From contig JAUNXT010000006.1 of NCBI GenBank assembly GCA_030539655.1, positions 1 to 35,366 on the forward strand: a DNA stretch of 35,366 nucleotides, in the 5' to 3' direction. The position numbers and the translations under genes are program-made. The notes under the pieces are model-generated. The model was given only the letters and a program-made list of their open reading frames with translations. It was not told the DNA's origin and did no database searches. Positions 24,903 through 32,837 of the stretch are shown piece by piece. This stretch comes from Methanocorpusculum sp. (GTDB lineage Archaea > Halobacteriota > Methanomicrobia > Methanomicrobiales > Methanocorpusculaceae). How positions within the stretch are numbered: position 1 is the first letter of the stretch; each line of letters begins with the position of its first letter.

Positions 24903-26411
24903 TTATTTTTCCTGTTTTTCCTGACCCGCATCCGGTACGTTCCCGCTCCAGCAGGTCACTCCTTTTGTGTTTGTGAGGGTTTCTGCGATAAACTCCGGCT
25001 CGGTCACTCCGTTCTTTTTCTGTCCGAAATAGTCACGAAGAGCCGTGAATACATGTCTGCTTAACAGGAGAATAACTACAACGTTACAGATGCAGAGCAC
25101 TCCCTGTACAATATCCGTTATATTCCATGCAGCTCCCATATTCAGCTGGGTGAAGACAAACACAGCTATCAGTAAAAGGACGGTAAATATCTTTAAGACA
25201 ACTGGTTTCTGTGTTATCTGCCGCACATTTGTTTCACAGTTTGCATAATGCGCTATCATTGTTCCGAATGCGAAGACGACCATGAGAACTGATAGAACGA
25301 AGGGTGCTGCATTGCCTAAAAACGTTGCAGAGAGAGCATCTGATACGAGCGGGGCTCCTTTTATTTGTTCAAGCTCTGCAGGGGACAGGACTTCACTGAA
25401 GTTGTAGCCCGGAAACACTCTGTTTGTGTAGATTAGAATAACAAATGCGGATGCAGTACAGACGATTACATCGATGATTGTCCCGAATGCCTGTATCAGC
25501 CCGATTTTAACCGGGTGGGATGCTTCTGCAAGCGAGGAGACATTTGGAATCACACCAACTCCGGCATCTGTTGAAAAGACACTGCGCCGCATCGCCCAGA
25601 TAAACATTGCAGCGACTCCTCCCCCTGCCACTTCCTGTATGCCGAATGCATACGTGAAAATTGACTCGAAAACCCCGCCGACTGCTGTGATATTGGTAAT
25701 AATGACGATAAGAACAATCAGAAGATAGGTGAGGATTGCAATCGGAACAATCTTTGCACTGATTTTAACAACCCGCTTTACTCCTCCGACAAACACAATT
25801 CCTGCAAAAGCGGTAATTATCAGCCCTACGATGAGCGGGCTTTCCAGTGAAAATGCATCGGTTATACATGCACATGCCTGATTTGCCTGCATCCCCGAGT
25901 AGGCAAACGCAAGAATGATGAGAAGCGCCGACATCAGATGAGCAAGTTTTGGTTTACCCAGTCCGTTTTTGACATAGTATGCCGGACCTCCGCGTATGTC
26001 CCCGTTTTTCATCTTTTCTTTATAGATCTGGCCGAGGGTGTTTTCAACAAATGAAACTGCTGTCAGCAGAAGGACAAAAACCCACATCCAGAAGATGGTT
26101 CCAGGGCCCCCCATAACAATGGCCATTGCAACACCTGCAATGTTTCCTATCCCCACACGGTTACCCATAGTTGTACAGAACGCACGGAATGCGGAGATGG
26201 AATCTGAACCGGATTTTGATCTCTCTTTTATGTTTGACCCGAACAGACGCAGTGTCTCTTTTATTTTGAGCAGATGCAATCCCCGTATACGTATGGTAAA
26301 GTAGATACTGACGCAGATAACCAGTACAAGAGCCGCAGACCAGATTCCTTCAGAGCCTGAACTGGTTATAAATGCAAATGCCTCTCCGGGATTTGTAACA
26401 TCAGGGACCAT
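24903..26411 (-). CDS. Alanine/glycine:cation symporter (AGCS family)
   Basis: This is a multi-pass membrane transporter (502 residues) that imports alanine or glycine with Na+ or H+. The first half contains FRAFCTTMGNRVGIGNIAGV and GGPGTIFWMWVFVLLLTAVS, both AGCS signatures, and RRSVFSTDAGVGVIPNVSSL follows near residue 280. About ten or more hydrophobic helices are visible. A hydrophilic C-terminal tail ends in EKQEK. It is transcribed alone, with a TATA-like element just upstream, and converges on the FBPase-like gene 42 bases away. Confidence 0.9.
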   Translation of the reverse strand: MVPDVTNPGEAFAFITSSGSEGIWSAALVLVICVSIYFTIRIRGLHLLKIKETLRLFGSNIKERSKSGSDSISAFRAFCTTMGNRVGIGNIAGVAMAIVMGGPGTIFWMWVFVLLLTAVSFVENTLGQIYKEKMKNGDIRGGPAYYVKNGLGKPKLAHLMSALLIILAFAYSGMQANQACACITDAFSLESPLIVGLIITAFAGIVFVGGVKRVVKISAKIVPIAILTYLLIVLIVIITNITAVGGVFESIFTYAFGIQEVAGGGVAAMFIWAMRRSVFSTDAGVGVIPNVSSLAEASHPVKIGLIQAFGTIIDVIVCTASAFVILIYTNRVFPGYNFSEVLSPAELEQIKGAPLVSDALSATFLGNAAPFVLSVLMVVFAFGTMIAHYANCETNVRQITQKPVVLKIFTVLLLIAVFVFTQLNMGAAWNITDIVQGVLCICNVVVILLLSRHVFTALRDYFGQKKNGVTEPEFIAETLTNTKGVTCWSGNVPDAGQEKQEK

Positions 26412-26531
26412 CGATACTGTATACTCATTTGGCGTAAAAATGTTATAATCTTTACAATTTTATTCCGTATTGGTTTCGGCTGCCCGGAATTAAAGTCTGT
26501 GTAAAAAAAATATTTTGAAAATAAGGGATTT

Positions 26532-27560
26532 TTATAAGATAATCTCTATATCGAGCTGCTCTGCAAGCTCTTTGTATCTGTTTCTGATGGTTACCTCCGT
26601 GACTCCTGCCACGTCGGCCACCTCACGCTGGGTCCTTCTCTCGCCTGAAAGAATAGAGGAGATGTAAATCGCTGCTGCTGCAACGCCTGTGGGTCCTCTT
26701 CCGCTTGTAAGTTCCCGTTCTCCTGCCTGCTTTAAAATCTCCATAGCACGTGACTGCACATCTCCTTTTAATCCAAGGCCGGAGCAGAACCGCGGCACAT
26801 AGTCTCCCGGAGCGGTCGGGAGGAGTTTTAACCCGAGTTCACGGGAGATGAAGCGGTATGTTCTTCCAATCTCTTTTCTGCTGACACGCGATACCTCTGC
26901 GATTTCATCGAGGGTTCTTGGAACATTGCACTGTCTGCAGGCAGCATAAAGAGCTGCTGCTGCCACACCTTCAATACTTCGTCCGCGAATCAGATTCTTA
27001 TCCACTGCATCACGGTAGACAACCGCCGCGGTCTCTCTTACGTTTCGCGGGAGACCCAGAGCAGAGGCCATACGGTCAAGCTCAGATAAGGCAAAGGCGA
27101 GGTTTCGTTCCGTTGCATTGGAGACTCTGATTCTTCTCTGCCATTTGCGCAGACGATAGAGCTGTGCACGGTTCTTTGATGATATTGCACGTCCGTACGA
27201 GTCACGGTTTCTCCAGTCGATCATTGTGGAAAGTCCCTTGTCGTGAATCGTAAAGGTCATCGGAGCACCGACACGTGACCGCTTCATGCGCTGGTCATGG
27301 TCGAATGCACGCCACTCGGGGCCGCGGTCGATGAAGTCGTCGTCGAGGACCAGACCGCAGTTCTGACAGACCAGTTCTGCGCGTTCATAGTCGTGCACCA
27401 GCTGTCTGCTTCCGCACTCCGGGCACACGGTGATTGCCTGATCATCGTGCGTGATTTCCGGCTTTTCCTTTTCCCTTTGCGGAACAGAAATACCCTGACG
27501 CTCCCGAATCTTTTCCCGCTGCTGCTTTAACTGTTTCAGTTTTTCCATTTCAGATGCCAT
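26532..27560 (-). CDS. tfb: Transcription initiation factor TFB
   Basis: This is the archaeal homologue of TFIIB that bridges TBP and RNA polymerase. It is 342 residues: a charged N-terminal extension (about 1-40), a zinc ribbon with CPEC and CQNC pairs (about 46-69), and the B-reader region [20 protein letters not shown]. Two cyclin-like repeats follow, each ending in a helix-turn-helix (around [14 protein letters not shown] and [14 protein letters not shown]). It follows gar1 by three bases, and srp19 lies further upstream. The srp19-gar1-tfb grouping is widespread in euryarchaea. Confidence 0.96.
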   Translation of the reverse strand: MASEMEKLKQLKQQREKIRERQGISVPQREKEKPEITHDDQAITVCPECGSRQLVHDYERAELVCQNCGLVLDDDFIDRGPEWRAFDHDQRMKRSRVGAPMTFTIHDKGLSTMIDWRNRDSYGRAISSKNRAQLYRLRKWQRRIRVSNATERNLAFALSELDRMASALGLPRNVRETAAVVYRDAVDKNLIRGRSIEGVAAAALYAACRQCNVPRTLDEIAEVSRVSRKEIGRTYRFISRELGLKLLPTAPGDYVPRFCSGLGLKGDVQSRAMEILKQAGERELTSGRGPTGVAAAAIYISSILSGERRTQREVADVAGVTEVTIRNRYKELAEQLDIEIIL

Positions 27561-27563
27561 AAT

Positions 27564-27887
27564 TTAACTCCTTTTCCTGTACGGGTATCTTTTTTTGTGT
27601 CCTGCTTTTGTATCCGGGACTGTGTAGATTTCGTCCCCGATATCCGGACGCTTTTTTCCCCCGCATAAGACGGTGATGTACGGCTTTCCGACACTGCCGT
27701 AGAGATCAACGATTTTTCCAATCGGACGGTCTGTTCCGTCTGCAACATCCGCATAGAGCGGCGGGAGCTGTCCTGCATCACATTGGGCTATAAGAAGTTT
27801 TGAACCAAGGTGTGCTGTAACAACTCCTGCAGATTTTGCCATACCTGTCTCCGGATTTTTCGCATATACGGCAGTTCTAAACCGCAT
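27564..27887 (-). CDS. H/ACA RNA-protein complex component Gar1
   Basis: Gar1 is the small beta-barrel protein of the pseudouridylation guide complex, and it helps substrate release from Cbf5. The core is RPIGKIVDLYGSVGKPYITV and a basic tail follows (KKRYPYRKRS). The full frame gives 107 residues. An ATG at 27842 would give 92 residues (MAKSAGVVTAHLGS) and has a better ribosome site (ggag). One TATA-like element (atataaat, about 27893-27900) fits the shorter form, another near 27925 fits the longer. Three bases separate it from tfb. Confidence 0.85.
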   Translation of the reverse strand: MRFRTAVYAKNPETGMAKSAGVVTAHLGSKLLIAQCDAGQLPPLYADVADGTDRPIGKIVDLYGSVGKPYITVLCGGKKRPDIGDEIYTVPDTKAGHKKRYPYRKRS

Positions 27888-28088
27888 GATTTATATGCAG
27901 ATACATATGTTGTTGTTCTTGCATATATATTTTCCCCACAACGGGCTCTATGGTCTGATTCCGGAAAAAAGCATATTCAGCCGATAAATCCTGTTTTGAA
28001 AAGGCAAAATGCTTCATTCCGGAATTTCCGGAGAGGGGCCGGATTTCGGAAAGGAGTATAAAAAAGAAATGGTTTTGTACAGGGAGAA

Positions 28089-28346
28089 TCAGAGTTTTTC
28101 CGCGATTTTTTTCAGCAGTTCCTCTTTTGATCCGGTGAACTCGACAACAATTCTTCCCTCATCCGCGAACCAGCGCGCAGGATGTGTTTTCGTCTCCGGG
28201 GCCGGGGATAAACCAAGCGACCGCGCTGCACGCATGACTGCTGATGCTGCGGGGTTTCCCACTGCAAGCTCGCGGGCTACCCGTCTTCCTTCTTTCCGCG
28301 TCAGTTTTGCATCGAAGTAGCAGGGGTAAAGAACTCTTTGTGCCAT
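28089..28346 (-). CDS. srp19: Signal recognition particle 19 kDa protein
   Basis: SRP19 binds the SRP RNA tips and helps SRP54 assemble for membrane targeting. The 85-residue protein begins MAQRVLYPCYFDAKLTRKEG, the classic 'YP.YFD..lTR.eGRRv' opening. It continues with ALGL-type and HPARWFADEGRIVVEF segments. It lies upstream of gar1-tfb on the same strand with a 201-base gap that holds no recognisable gene. A divergent promoter region separates it from hypB. Confidence 0.92.
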   Translation of the reverse strand: MAQRVLYPCYFDAKLTRKEGRRVARELAVGNPAASAVMRAARSLGLSPAPETKTHPARWFADEGRIVVEFTGSKEELLKKIAEKL

Positions 28347-28456
28347 ATCTTCTTATCTGTTTCTTTTCCTATACTATAATTGTATCTCCTTTTGTTTCTC
28401 CTCTGTATCCTGTAAACTGCATGATGGGTATCTATAAACCGTTTGATAGCTAATAT

Positions 28457-29110
28457 ATGAGCATGCACCACGTTGACATATCAATGGAAGCCGAAATATA
28501 CGGCGCCAACAACAAACTTGCAGAGCATAACGCTGAGCATTTCCGCGAACACGGTGTGCGCGCGTTTGATCTCCTCGGAGCAATCGGCTCGGGAAAAACC
28601 TCTCTCGTTGAACAGATTGTTCCCGAGTTTAAAAAGCGCGGGCTGGTCACAGCGGCAATCGCAGGCGACGTTTACGGGGATGACGACTTCAAGCGGATTA
28701 CCGGAACCGGTATTCAGGCATACAATGCAAATACCGGAAAGGAGTGTCACCTCGATGCACACCTTGTTCACCACGCACTGGATCACTTAAATCTCGACGA
28801 CGTTGACATCTGCCTGATTGAAAACGTCGGAAACATGGTCTGCCCGACTGATTTCAAGCTCGGCGCTGAAAAACGGATTGTTGTCATCTCAACAACGGAA
28901 GGCGACGATGTTGTAAACAAACACCCGATGATGTTCCGCGACTGCCAGATTGCGGTTATCAACAAGATTGACCTCGCGGAAGCCGTCGGCTGCAGCATTG
29001 AACGTATGGAGGCAGACATTAAACGGTACAATCCGGAGATGATTATCATCAAAACGAACCTCAAAAAAGGCGAAGGTGTCAAAGAGGTCGCGGATGCTGT
29101 TCTCTCCTGA
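28457..29110 (+). CDS. hypB: Hydrogenase nickel incorporation GTPase HypB
   Basis: HypB is the SIMIBI GTPase that helps insert nickel into NiFe hydrogenases with HypA. The 217-residue protein has the P-loop GAIGSGKTS (about 41-49). The dimer-interface nickel/zinc site follows, with CH in GKECHLDA and C in ENVGNMVCP. The NKID base-recognition motif is also present. It lacks the N-terminal CXXCGC high-affinity nickel site and has only a short MSMHH start, as in archaeal HypB. No hypA or hydrogenase gene is adjacent. It appears to be a single-gene unit. Confidence 0.93.
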   Translation: MSMHHVDISMEAEIYGANNKLAEHNAEHFREHGVRAFDLLGAIGSGKTSLVEQIVPEFKKRGLVTAAIAGDVYGDDDFKRITGTGIQAYNANTGKECHLDAHLVHHALDHLNLDDVDICLIENVGNMVCPTDFKLGAEKRIVVISTTEGDDVVNKHPMMFRDCQIAVINKIDLAEAVGCSIERMEADIKRYNPEMIIIKTNLKKGEGVKEVADAVLS

Positions 29111-29142
29111 ATGGTACCCTGCGAATTAATATACAAAAAGAA

Positions 29143-29230
29143 CTAATAAATATAGGACTCTGGAGAAAACTGATGATGTCAGATATCTGATATCTTCATC
29201 AGAGATACTAAACCTTAGGAGATATTTAAA
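29143..29230 (+). promoter_or_regulatory. S8e promoter and hairpin leader
   Basis: A TATA-like aataaatata begins at 29143. It is followed near the predicted transcription start by a stem-loop: outer arms TGATGA (29171-29176) and TCATCA (29196-29201) enclose the palindrome TCAGATATCTGA (29179-29190). A ribosome site (taggag) precedes the ATG at 29231. Hairpin control by the ribosomal protein is possible but unproven. Confidence 0.4.
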
Positions 29231-29608
29231 ATGCTTTGGCAGGGAAAATCAACCCGTAAATCTACCGGCGGCCGCTACCACGCAGCCCGCGGCAAGAGAC
29301 GGACCGAAATTGGAAGATCTCCGGCAGATACTGTTGTCGGAGAGATGAAGATTAAGACCATCCGGGTAACCGGAGGAAACACCAAAGTCCGCGCATTAAA
29401 GGCAGACTTTGCAAACGTCAGCGACAGCAAGACAGGAAAAGTTCAGAAGGTTAAGATTTTATCAGTTGCCGAAAACGCAGCAAACCCGAACTATGTCCGC
29501 CGTAACCTTATGACCAAGGGAGCAGTTATCGCAACCGATCTCGGAAAAGCACGCATTGTAAGCCGCCCGGGACAGGATGGCGTAATTAATGCGGTCTTAC
29601 TCGAGTAA
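29231..29608 (+). CDS. rps8e: Small subunit ribosomal protein eS8
   Basis: This is the archaeal/eukaryotic ribosomal protein S8e of the 30S subunit (125 residues). It begins MLWQGKSTRKSTGGRYHAAR and contains the family signature TGGRYHAARGKRRTEIGRSP, with the later NPNYVRRNLMTKGAVI. It is basic and of typical archaeal length. It stands alone with its own promoter and a downstream palindrome. Confidence 0.97.
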   Translation: MLWQGKSTRKSTGGRYHAARGKRRTEIGRSPADTVVGEMKIKTIRVTGGNTKVRALKADFANVSDSKTGKVQKVKILSVAENAANPNYVRRNLMTKGAVIATDLGKARIVSRPGQDGVINAVLLE

Positions 29609-29640
29609 GATTCACAGATTTAACCATACAAAACCCGCAG

Positions 29641-29658
29641 GTGTGTCATATGACACAC
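29641..29658 (+). terminator. Perfect 18-bp palindrome after S8e
   Basis: GTGTGTCATATGACACAC is followed by a T-rich stretch, with outer arms aggtg and cacct around both. As RNA it forms a seven-pair stem with a four-base loop, which fits termination of S8e. As DNA it could be an operator for the gene at 29729. Confidence 0.45.
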
Positions 29659-29728
29659 TTCAAATATTTTTTCACCTGATTTTTAACGGATTCTTTATTG
29701 CTTTCCAGCGCGAATTATAATACAGACT

Positions 29729-30202
29729 ATGGGAGAATTTGAAACAACTGCTGCCGCCCCGTTTAAGCATTCACGCCAGACGACTCTTGCACGGGCAAAT
29801 CTGCTGTATTATTTTACGCTTGAAAAGCGCTGGATGTCAAGCGATGATGCAAAAAAGCTGATTGCCCTTGCTGCGGCGCGCGGCTGTTATATCGAGGAAA
29901 AGGAGGGGGAGTATACACTTGCAGAGCATCTGCAGGAAGAAAAGATTCCGCTCGGGTTCAAACCGACGGATGCGGTCTTTGCAGTTCCCGAAAACGAGGA
30001 CCCTGTGGAGCGTATCCTGCAGCTTTTGTCGGAAAAGACCGGGCGTGAGATAAAAGAGCTTGCAGCAGAGCTTCAGGCAATCCAGAAGCATTTTGATGAT
30101 CTGCTCGGCTCCTGTGCAGCGGCTGTTATTCTCTCAAAACGCTATGGACTTGATATCTCGGCGTATCTGGGAGATCTCCGGAAAGCAGCAGAGGAAGAGT
30201 AA
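29729..30202 (+). CDS. Conserved archaeal protein, DUF2240-like
   Basis: The 157-residue protein has an N-terminal winged-helix-like part: APFKHSRQTTLARANLLYYF, then WMSSDDAKKLIALAAARGCY, and a strand-turn YIEEKEGEYTL. A connecting IPLGFKPTDAVF segment and a C-terminal helical part follow. That order matches the archaeal family DUF2240, assigned here from memory. No catalytic residues are evident. It stands between S8e and rubredoxin on the same strand, with gaps large enough for its own promoter. Confidence 0.65.
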   Translation: MGEFETTAAAPFKHSRQTTLARANLLYYFTLEKRWMSSDDAKKLIALAAARGCYIEEKEGEYTLAEHLQEEKIPLGFKPTDAVFAVPENEDPVERILQLLSEKTGREIKELAAELQAIQKHFDDLLGSCAAAVILSKRYGLDISAYLGDLRKAAEEE

Positions 30203-30306
30203 ATCTCCTCTGCCTCTTTTTCGTTTTCATATTTTGTCAGCTTCCTTCTGTTTTCGGGGTGTCTCAAACAACAGATTAATATGCAGTCCCTGAGATACAT
30301 AGATGT

Positions 30307-30483
30307 ATGGCAAAATGGTATTGTATTTATTGCGGATGGGTATACGACGAGGCGGTCGGAGACCCGAAACACGGTATTGCGCCAGGTACAAAGTATGAGG
30401 ATATCCCGGATAACTGGGTCTGTCCCTTATGTCTTATCCCGAAGACGAAACCCGGGCTTTTTAAGAAAATCTCAGACGACTGA
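30307..30483 (+). CDS. Rubredoxin
   Basis: This is a small electron carrier of 58 residues with one Fe(Cys)4 centre. Both cysteine pairs are present: YCIYCGWVYDE (C6, C9) and WVCPLCLIPK (C39, C42). The conserved GIAPGTKYEDIPDNW lies between them. The residues after the second pair (LIPK) replace the more common G-V/A-G-K. The aspartate and aromatic residues of the core are kept. Archaeal rubredoxins often reduce superoxide reductase or rubrerythrin in oxidative defence. No such partner is adjacent, and the gene appears to be monocistronic. Confidence 0.93.
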   Translation: MAKWYCIYCGWVYDEAVGDPKHGIAPGTKYEDIPDNWVCPLCLIPKTKPGLFKKISDD

Positions 30484-30898
30484 ACCGTATTCTCCGGAGA
30501 ATATCCGGATTTTTCTGTTTTTTGTGAATTATTTTTTGTGATTATTCGCGTTCCGAGTGGTCAGGACGCACCGTCCGGTACAACCTCGTCGAAGAACCTC
30601 TGCACCAGCCGGTACAACAACCCGCAGGATACCCGTATTGTATAACCACGGATTTCATAAAATAAAAACAATAAAAGAGGTACGTGTCATTAAGGAGGAG
30701 GAAGTTCCAGTCGGCTGCAGGATGAAGGACTGCAGAGATGTGAAATGGAATTTCCATGCGGCCGTTTCGGCTGCTATATTACTATTCGTTCTTATTTTAT
30801 TTAAAAGTATCTCACAATGCACGGCAATTACGCACTGCACAGGTGCTGTGCGAAGCACAAACCCTTAAATTTCCGGGAAACAAATCATTATTCACACT
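30484..30898. promoter_or_regulatory. Intergenic region between rubredoxin and the HTH-PAS gene
   Basis: I see no convincing gene here. A purine-rich ggaggagg lies near 30693, and a possible 48-codon frame (30721-30867) with one hydrophobic stretch (AAILLFVLILF) starts about 20 bases later. That spacing is too wide for initiation. A TATA-like ccttaaattt near 30865 fits a short-leader transcript for the gene at 30899. Confidence 0.4.
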
Positions 30899-32239
30899 AT
30901 GACCGATGCAGAAAGCGGCATCCCGGAGATTCTGGAAAAACTCAGGGAAAATCCGCGCGGAATGTCAGTTTCAGAGCTTGCAGAAGCATTATCCATCAAT
31001 AGAAACACCGCTGCACGCTATCTGGACAAGCTCCTCCTCTCAGGACGTGCGGAAATGCGGACCTTCGGAAAAGCAAAGGTCTTCTTCGCCGCAAAGCGCG
31101 TCCCCGTCTCTGCAATGCTGAATCTTTCATCAGAGATGGTAATCCTCATCAACTCGGACCTCTGCATCATTCAGGCAAACAAACCGGTCCTGGACCTCTT
31201 ATCCTGCACTCCCGAAGAGCTTGTAGGACACTGTATCTTTGAAGGTGCCGGTCGTGCGCTCTGCAGCGGGGAACTCACCGAGCACCTGCGCTCTGCCCTT
31301 CGCGGAAACACCGTCCGGGATGAGCTCATTCTTGAACGAAACAACGGGACCTTCATCCTTGAAGAACGCATCTTCCCAATTGTCCTTCCGGACGGTACCC
31401 CGGGAGCCACCCTCCTTTTGGATGACATCACCTCCCGCGTAAGAGCGGAAGAACGTCTCGCGGAAAGCAATGCGGAGCTGCGCCGCATCGTTGAAACCGT
31501 CCGCGATGTGCTCTGGTCCGCGGATGAACAGGGTATTATCCGCTACATCAGCCGGGGAATTGTCCGGGTTGCCGGATACCGGCCTGAAGAACTCATTGGA
31601 AAACCGTTTTCCTCCCTTCTGGATACAAAGGATGCCGAACGCTTTTCTGCGGAGTTTTCCGGAGCATCGTCCCGGAAATCGGGTTTTTCCCTGCACGAAC
31701 TCAGGATAACCGCAGCCGACGGAAGTCTCAGGTACGCAGATATTACTGCATCTCCTATCTCCTCCGAAAAAGACGATGGTGCTTTTTTCGGCTGCAGCGG
31801 GGCGCTTCATGATGTCACTGGACGATATGAGGCGGAACTTGGCGAAAAACAGTGGCGGCTCTTTTTAAACGCGGTCATTGAAAACATCCCGGCAATCGTT
31901 ACCGCATCAGACCTTGCAACCGGCAGGTATTACTACGCAAACCGCGAGGCGGAACAGTTCCTGCGCTACAGCAGAAACGAGCTGATGCACATGACAATTC
32001 ACCGGGTTCTGGAGGAGCTCGGGGGGGATGCGCTCAAAACAGCCCTTGCATCCGCTGCTGCAAAGCGCGAAAAGATTACCGTAAAGGATACAGTAATTGT
32101 GGGGAAAAAGGAAAAAAGGATTTCTGCAAGCTTCGTTCCGATGCGGCTTTCAGCAGAGCGAGAATATATCATTGCAATCGTCTATTCCGACGATGCGCTT
32201 TATGTTACGGAACAAACACCGCAAGAGCCACAACGGTAG
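30899..32239 (+). CDS. HTH-PAS-PAS-PAS one-component regulator
   Basis: This 446-residue protein has an N-terminal winged helix (about 5-62, MSVSELAEALSINRNTAARY as recognition region). Three PAS domains follow, beginning near 78 (MVILINSDLCIIQANKPVLD), 198 (DVLWSADEQGIIRYISRGIV) and 325 (IPAIVTASDLATGRYYYANR). No histidine kinase, HAMP or membrane segment is present. It is therefore a predicted cytoplasmic DNA-binding sensor rather than a two-component kinase. This design is frequent in Methanomicrobiales. The ligand (redox, gas or small molecule) is unknown. The last 35 bases overlap the end of the convergent arginine decarboxylase gene. Confidence 0.85.
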   Translation: MTDAESGIPEILEKLRENPRGMSVSELAEALSINRNTAARYLDKLLLSGRAEMRTFGKAKVFFAAKRVPVSAMLNLSSEMVILINSDLCIIQANKPVLDLLSCTPEELVGHCIFEGAGRALCSGELTEHLRSALRGNTVRDELILERNNGTFILEERIFPIVLPDGTPGATLLLDDITSRVRAEERLAESNAELRRIVETVRDVLWSADEQGIIRYISRGIVRVAGYRPEELIGKPFSSLLDTKDAERFSAEFSGASSRKSGFSLHELRITAADGSLRYADITASPISSEKDDGAFFGCSGALHDVTGRYEAELGEKQWRLFLNAVIENIPAIVTASDLATGRYYYANREAEQFLRYSRNELMHMTIHRVLEELGGDALKTALASAAAKREKITVKDTVIVGKKEKRISASFVPMRLSAEREYIIAIVYSDDALYVTEQTPQEPQR

Positions 32240-32693
32240 TCCAGACTCCGTCCGCTCCTTTTGCGGAGGATACGATATGGCTTGTTTTCAGGACAGCGTT
32301 TTCATCCATGAGCGTCTTTAACATGATATCTGCGAGCTTTTCCGCACGGACGGCCGCCGCTTCAGCCGTTTCGCCGTGCGAATGATACTCCGAGAGGTAT
32401 CCGTGATGATGCATTGCGGAAGGGACTGCAAGCCCCACGGATGCCGCAATTTCATCCCCTGCGGTATCTGTACACTCGCGCGCCATCACGCAAAAGACCA
32501 CCTCTCCCGCGTGAAGGTCTTTTAAACCCTCTTCGCGGGATACAATCCGTGCGTCCGGGGGGAGGATGGAGGATACGGTAACCAGATTAAACGGCGCTAC
32601 ATGCGCGTCGCGCAGAGCCATTTCAAAGGATACAAGCTTTTCCTGATGAGTTCCTACTCCTTTCGTAAAAAAAATCTTTGAAGGTACAACCAT
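32205..32693 (-). CDS. pdaD: Pyruvoyl-dependent arginine decarboxylase
   Basis: This enzyme converts arginine to agmatine for polyamine and agmatidine synthesis. It is a self-cleaving proenzyme of 162 residues: the cut between S41 and S42 (VTVSSILPPDA) makes the pyruvoyl group on the new alpha chain. The conserved GEVVFCVMAREC and GYLSEYHSHGET segments are present. The start at 32693 has a TATA-like atttatatc (32721-32729) about 30 bases upstream, implying a leaderless or very short-leader mRNA. Its 3' end overlaps the 3' end of the HTH-PAS gene by 35 bases. Confidence 0.93.
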   Translation of the reverse strand: MVVPSKIFFTKGVGTHQEKLVSFEMALRDAHVAPFNLVTVSSILPPDARIVSREEGLKDLHAGEVVFCVMARECTDTAGDEIAASVGLAVPSAMHHHGYLSEYHSHGETAEAAAVRAEKLADIMLKTLMDENAVLKTSHIVSSAKGADGVWTTVVALAVFVP

Positions 32694-32837
32694 TTGTCTA
32701 TTTAGATAACCGCAGGTACCATTTATATCTTGTGTTTATATCTTTCCGGGACGGGTTAAGACGGTGATATTATATTATGTGAGTACAAAACAATATCTAA
32801 CGGCACTCCCGTTCCAAGAATAAACAGAGGTTGATTT

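Noticed and set aside
27888-28088. Possible small RNA gene between srp19 and gar1
   Set aside because: I find no tRNA, box C/D or strong hairpin pattern. The AT-rich part is adequately explained as the gar1 promoter.
30557-30868. A 103-codon frame starting with GTG, or a 48-codon version from 30721, encoding a possible small membrane protein
   Set aside because: The composition of the first half looks random, and the ribosome-like site is about 20 bases from the ATG, too far. No relatives are recognised.
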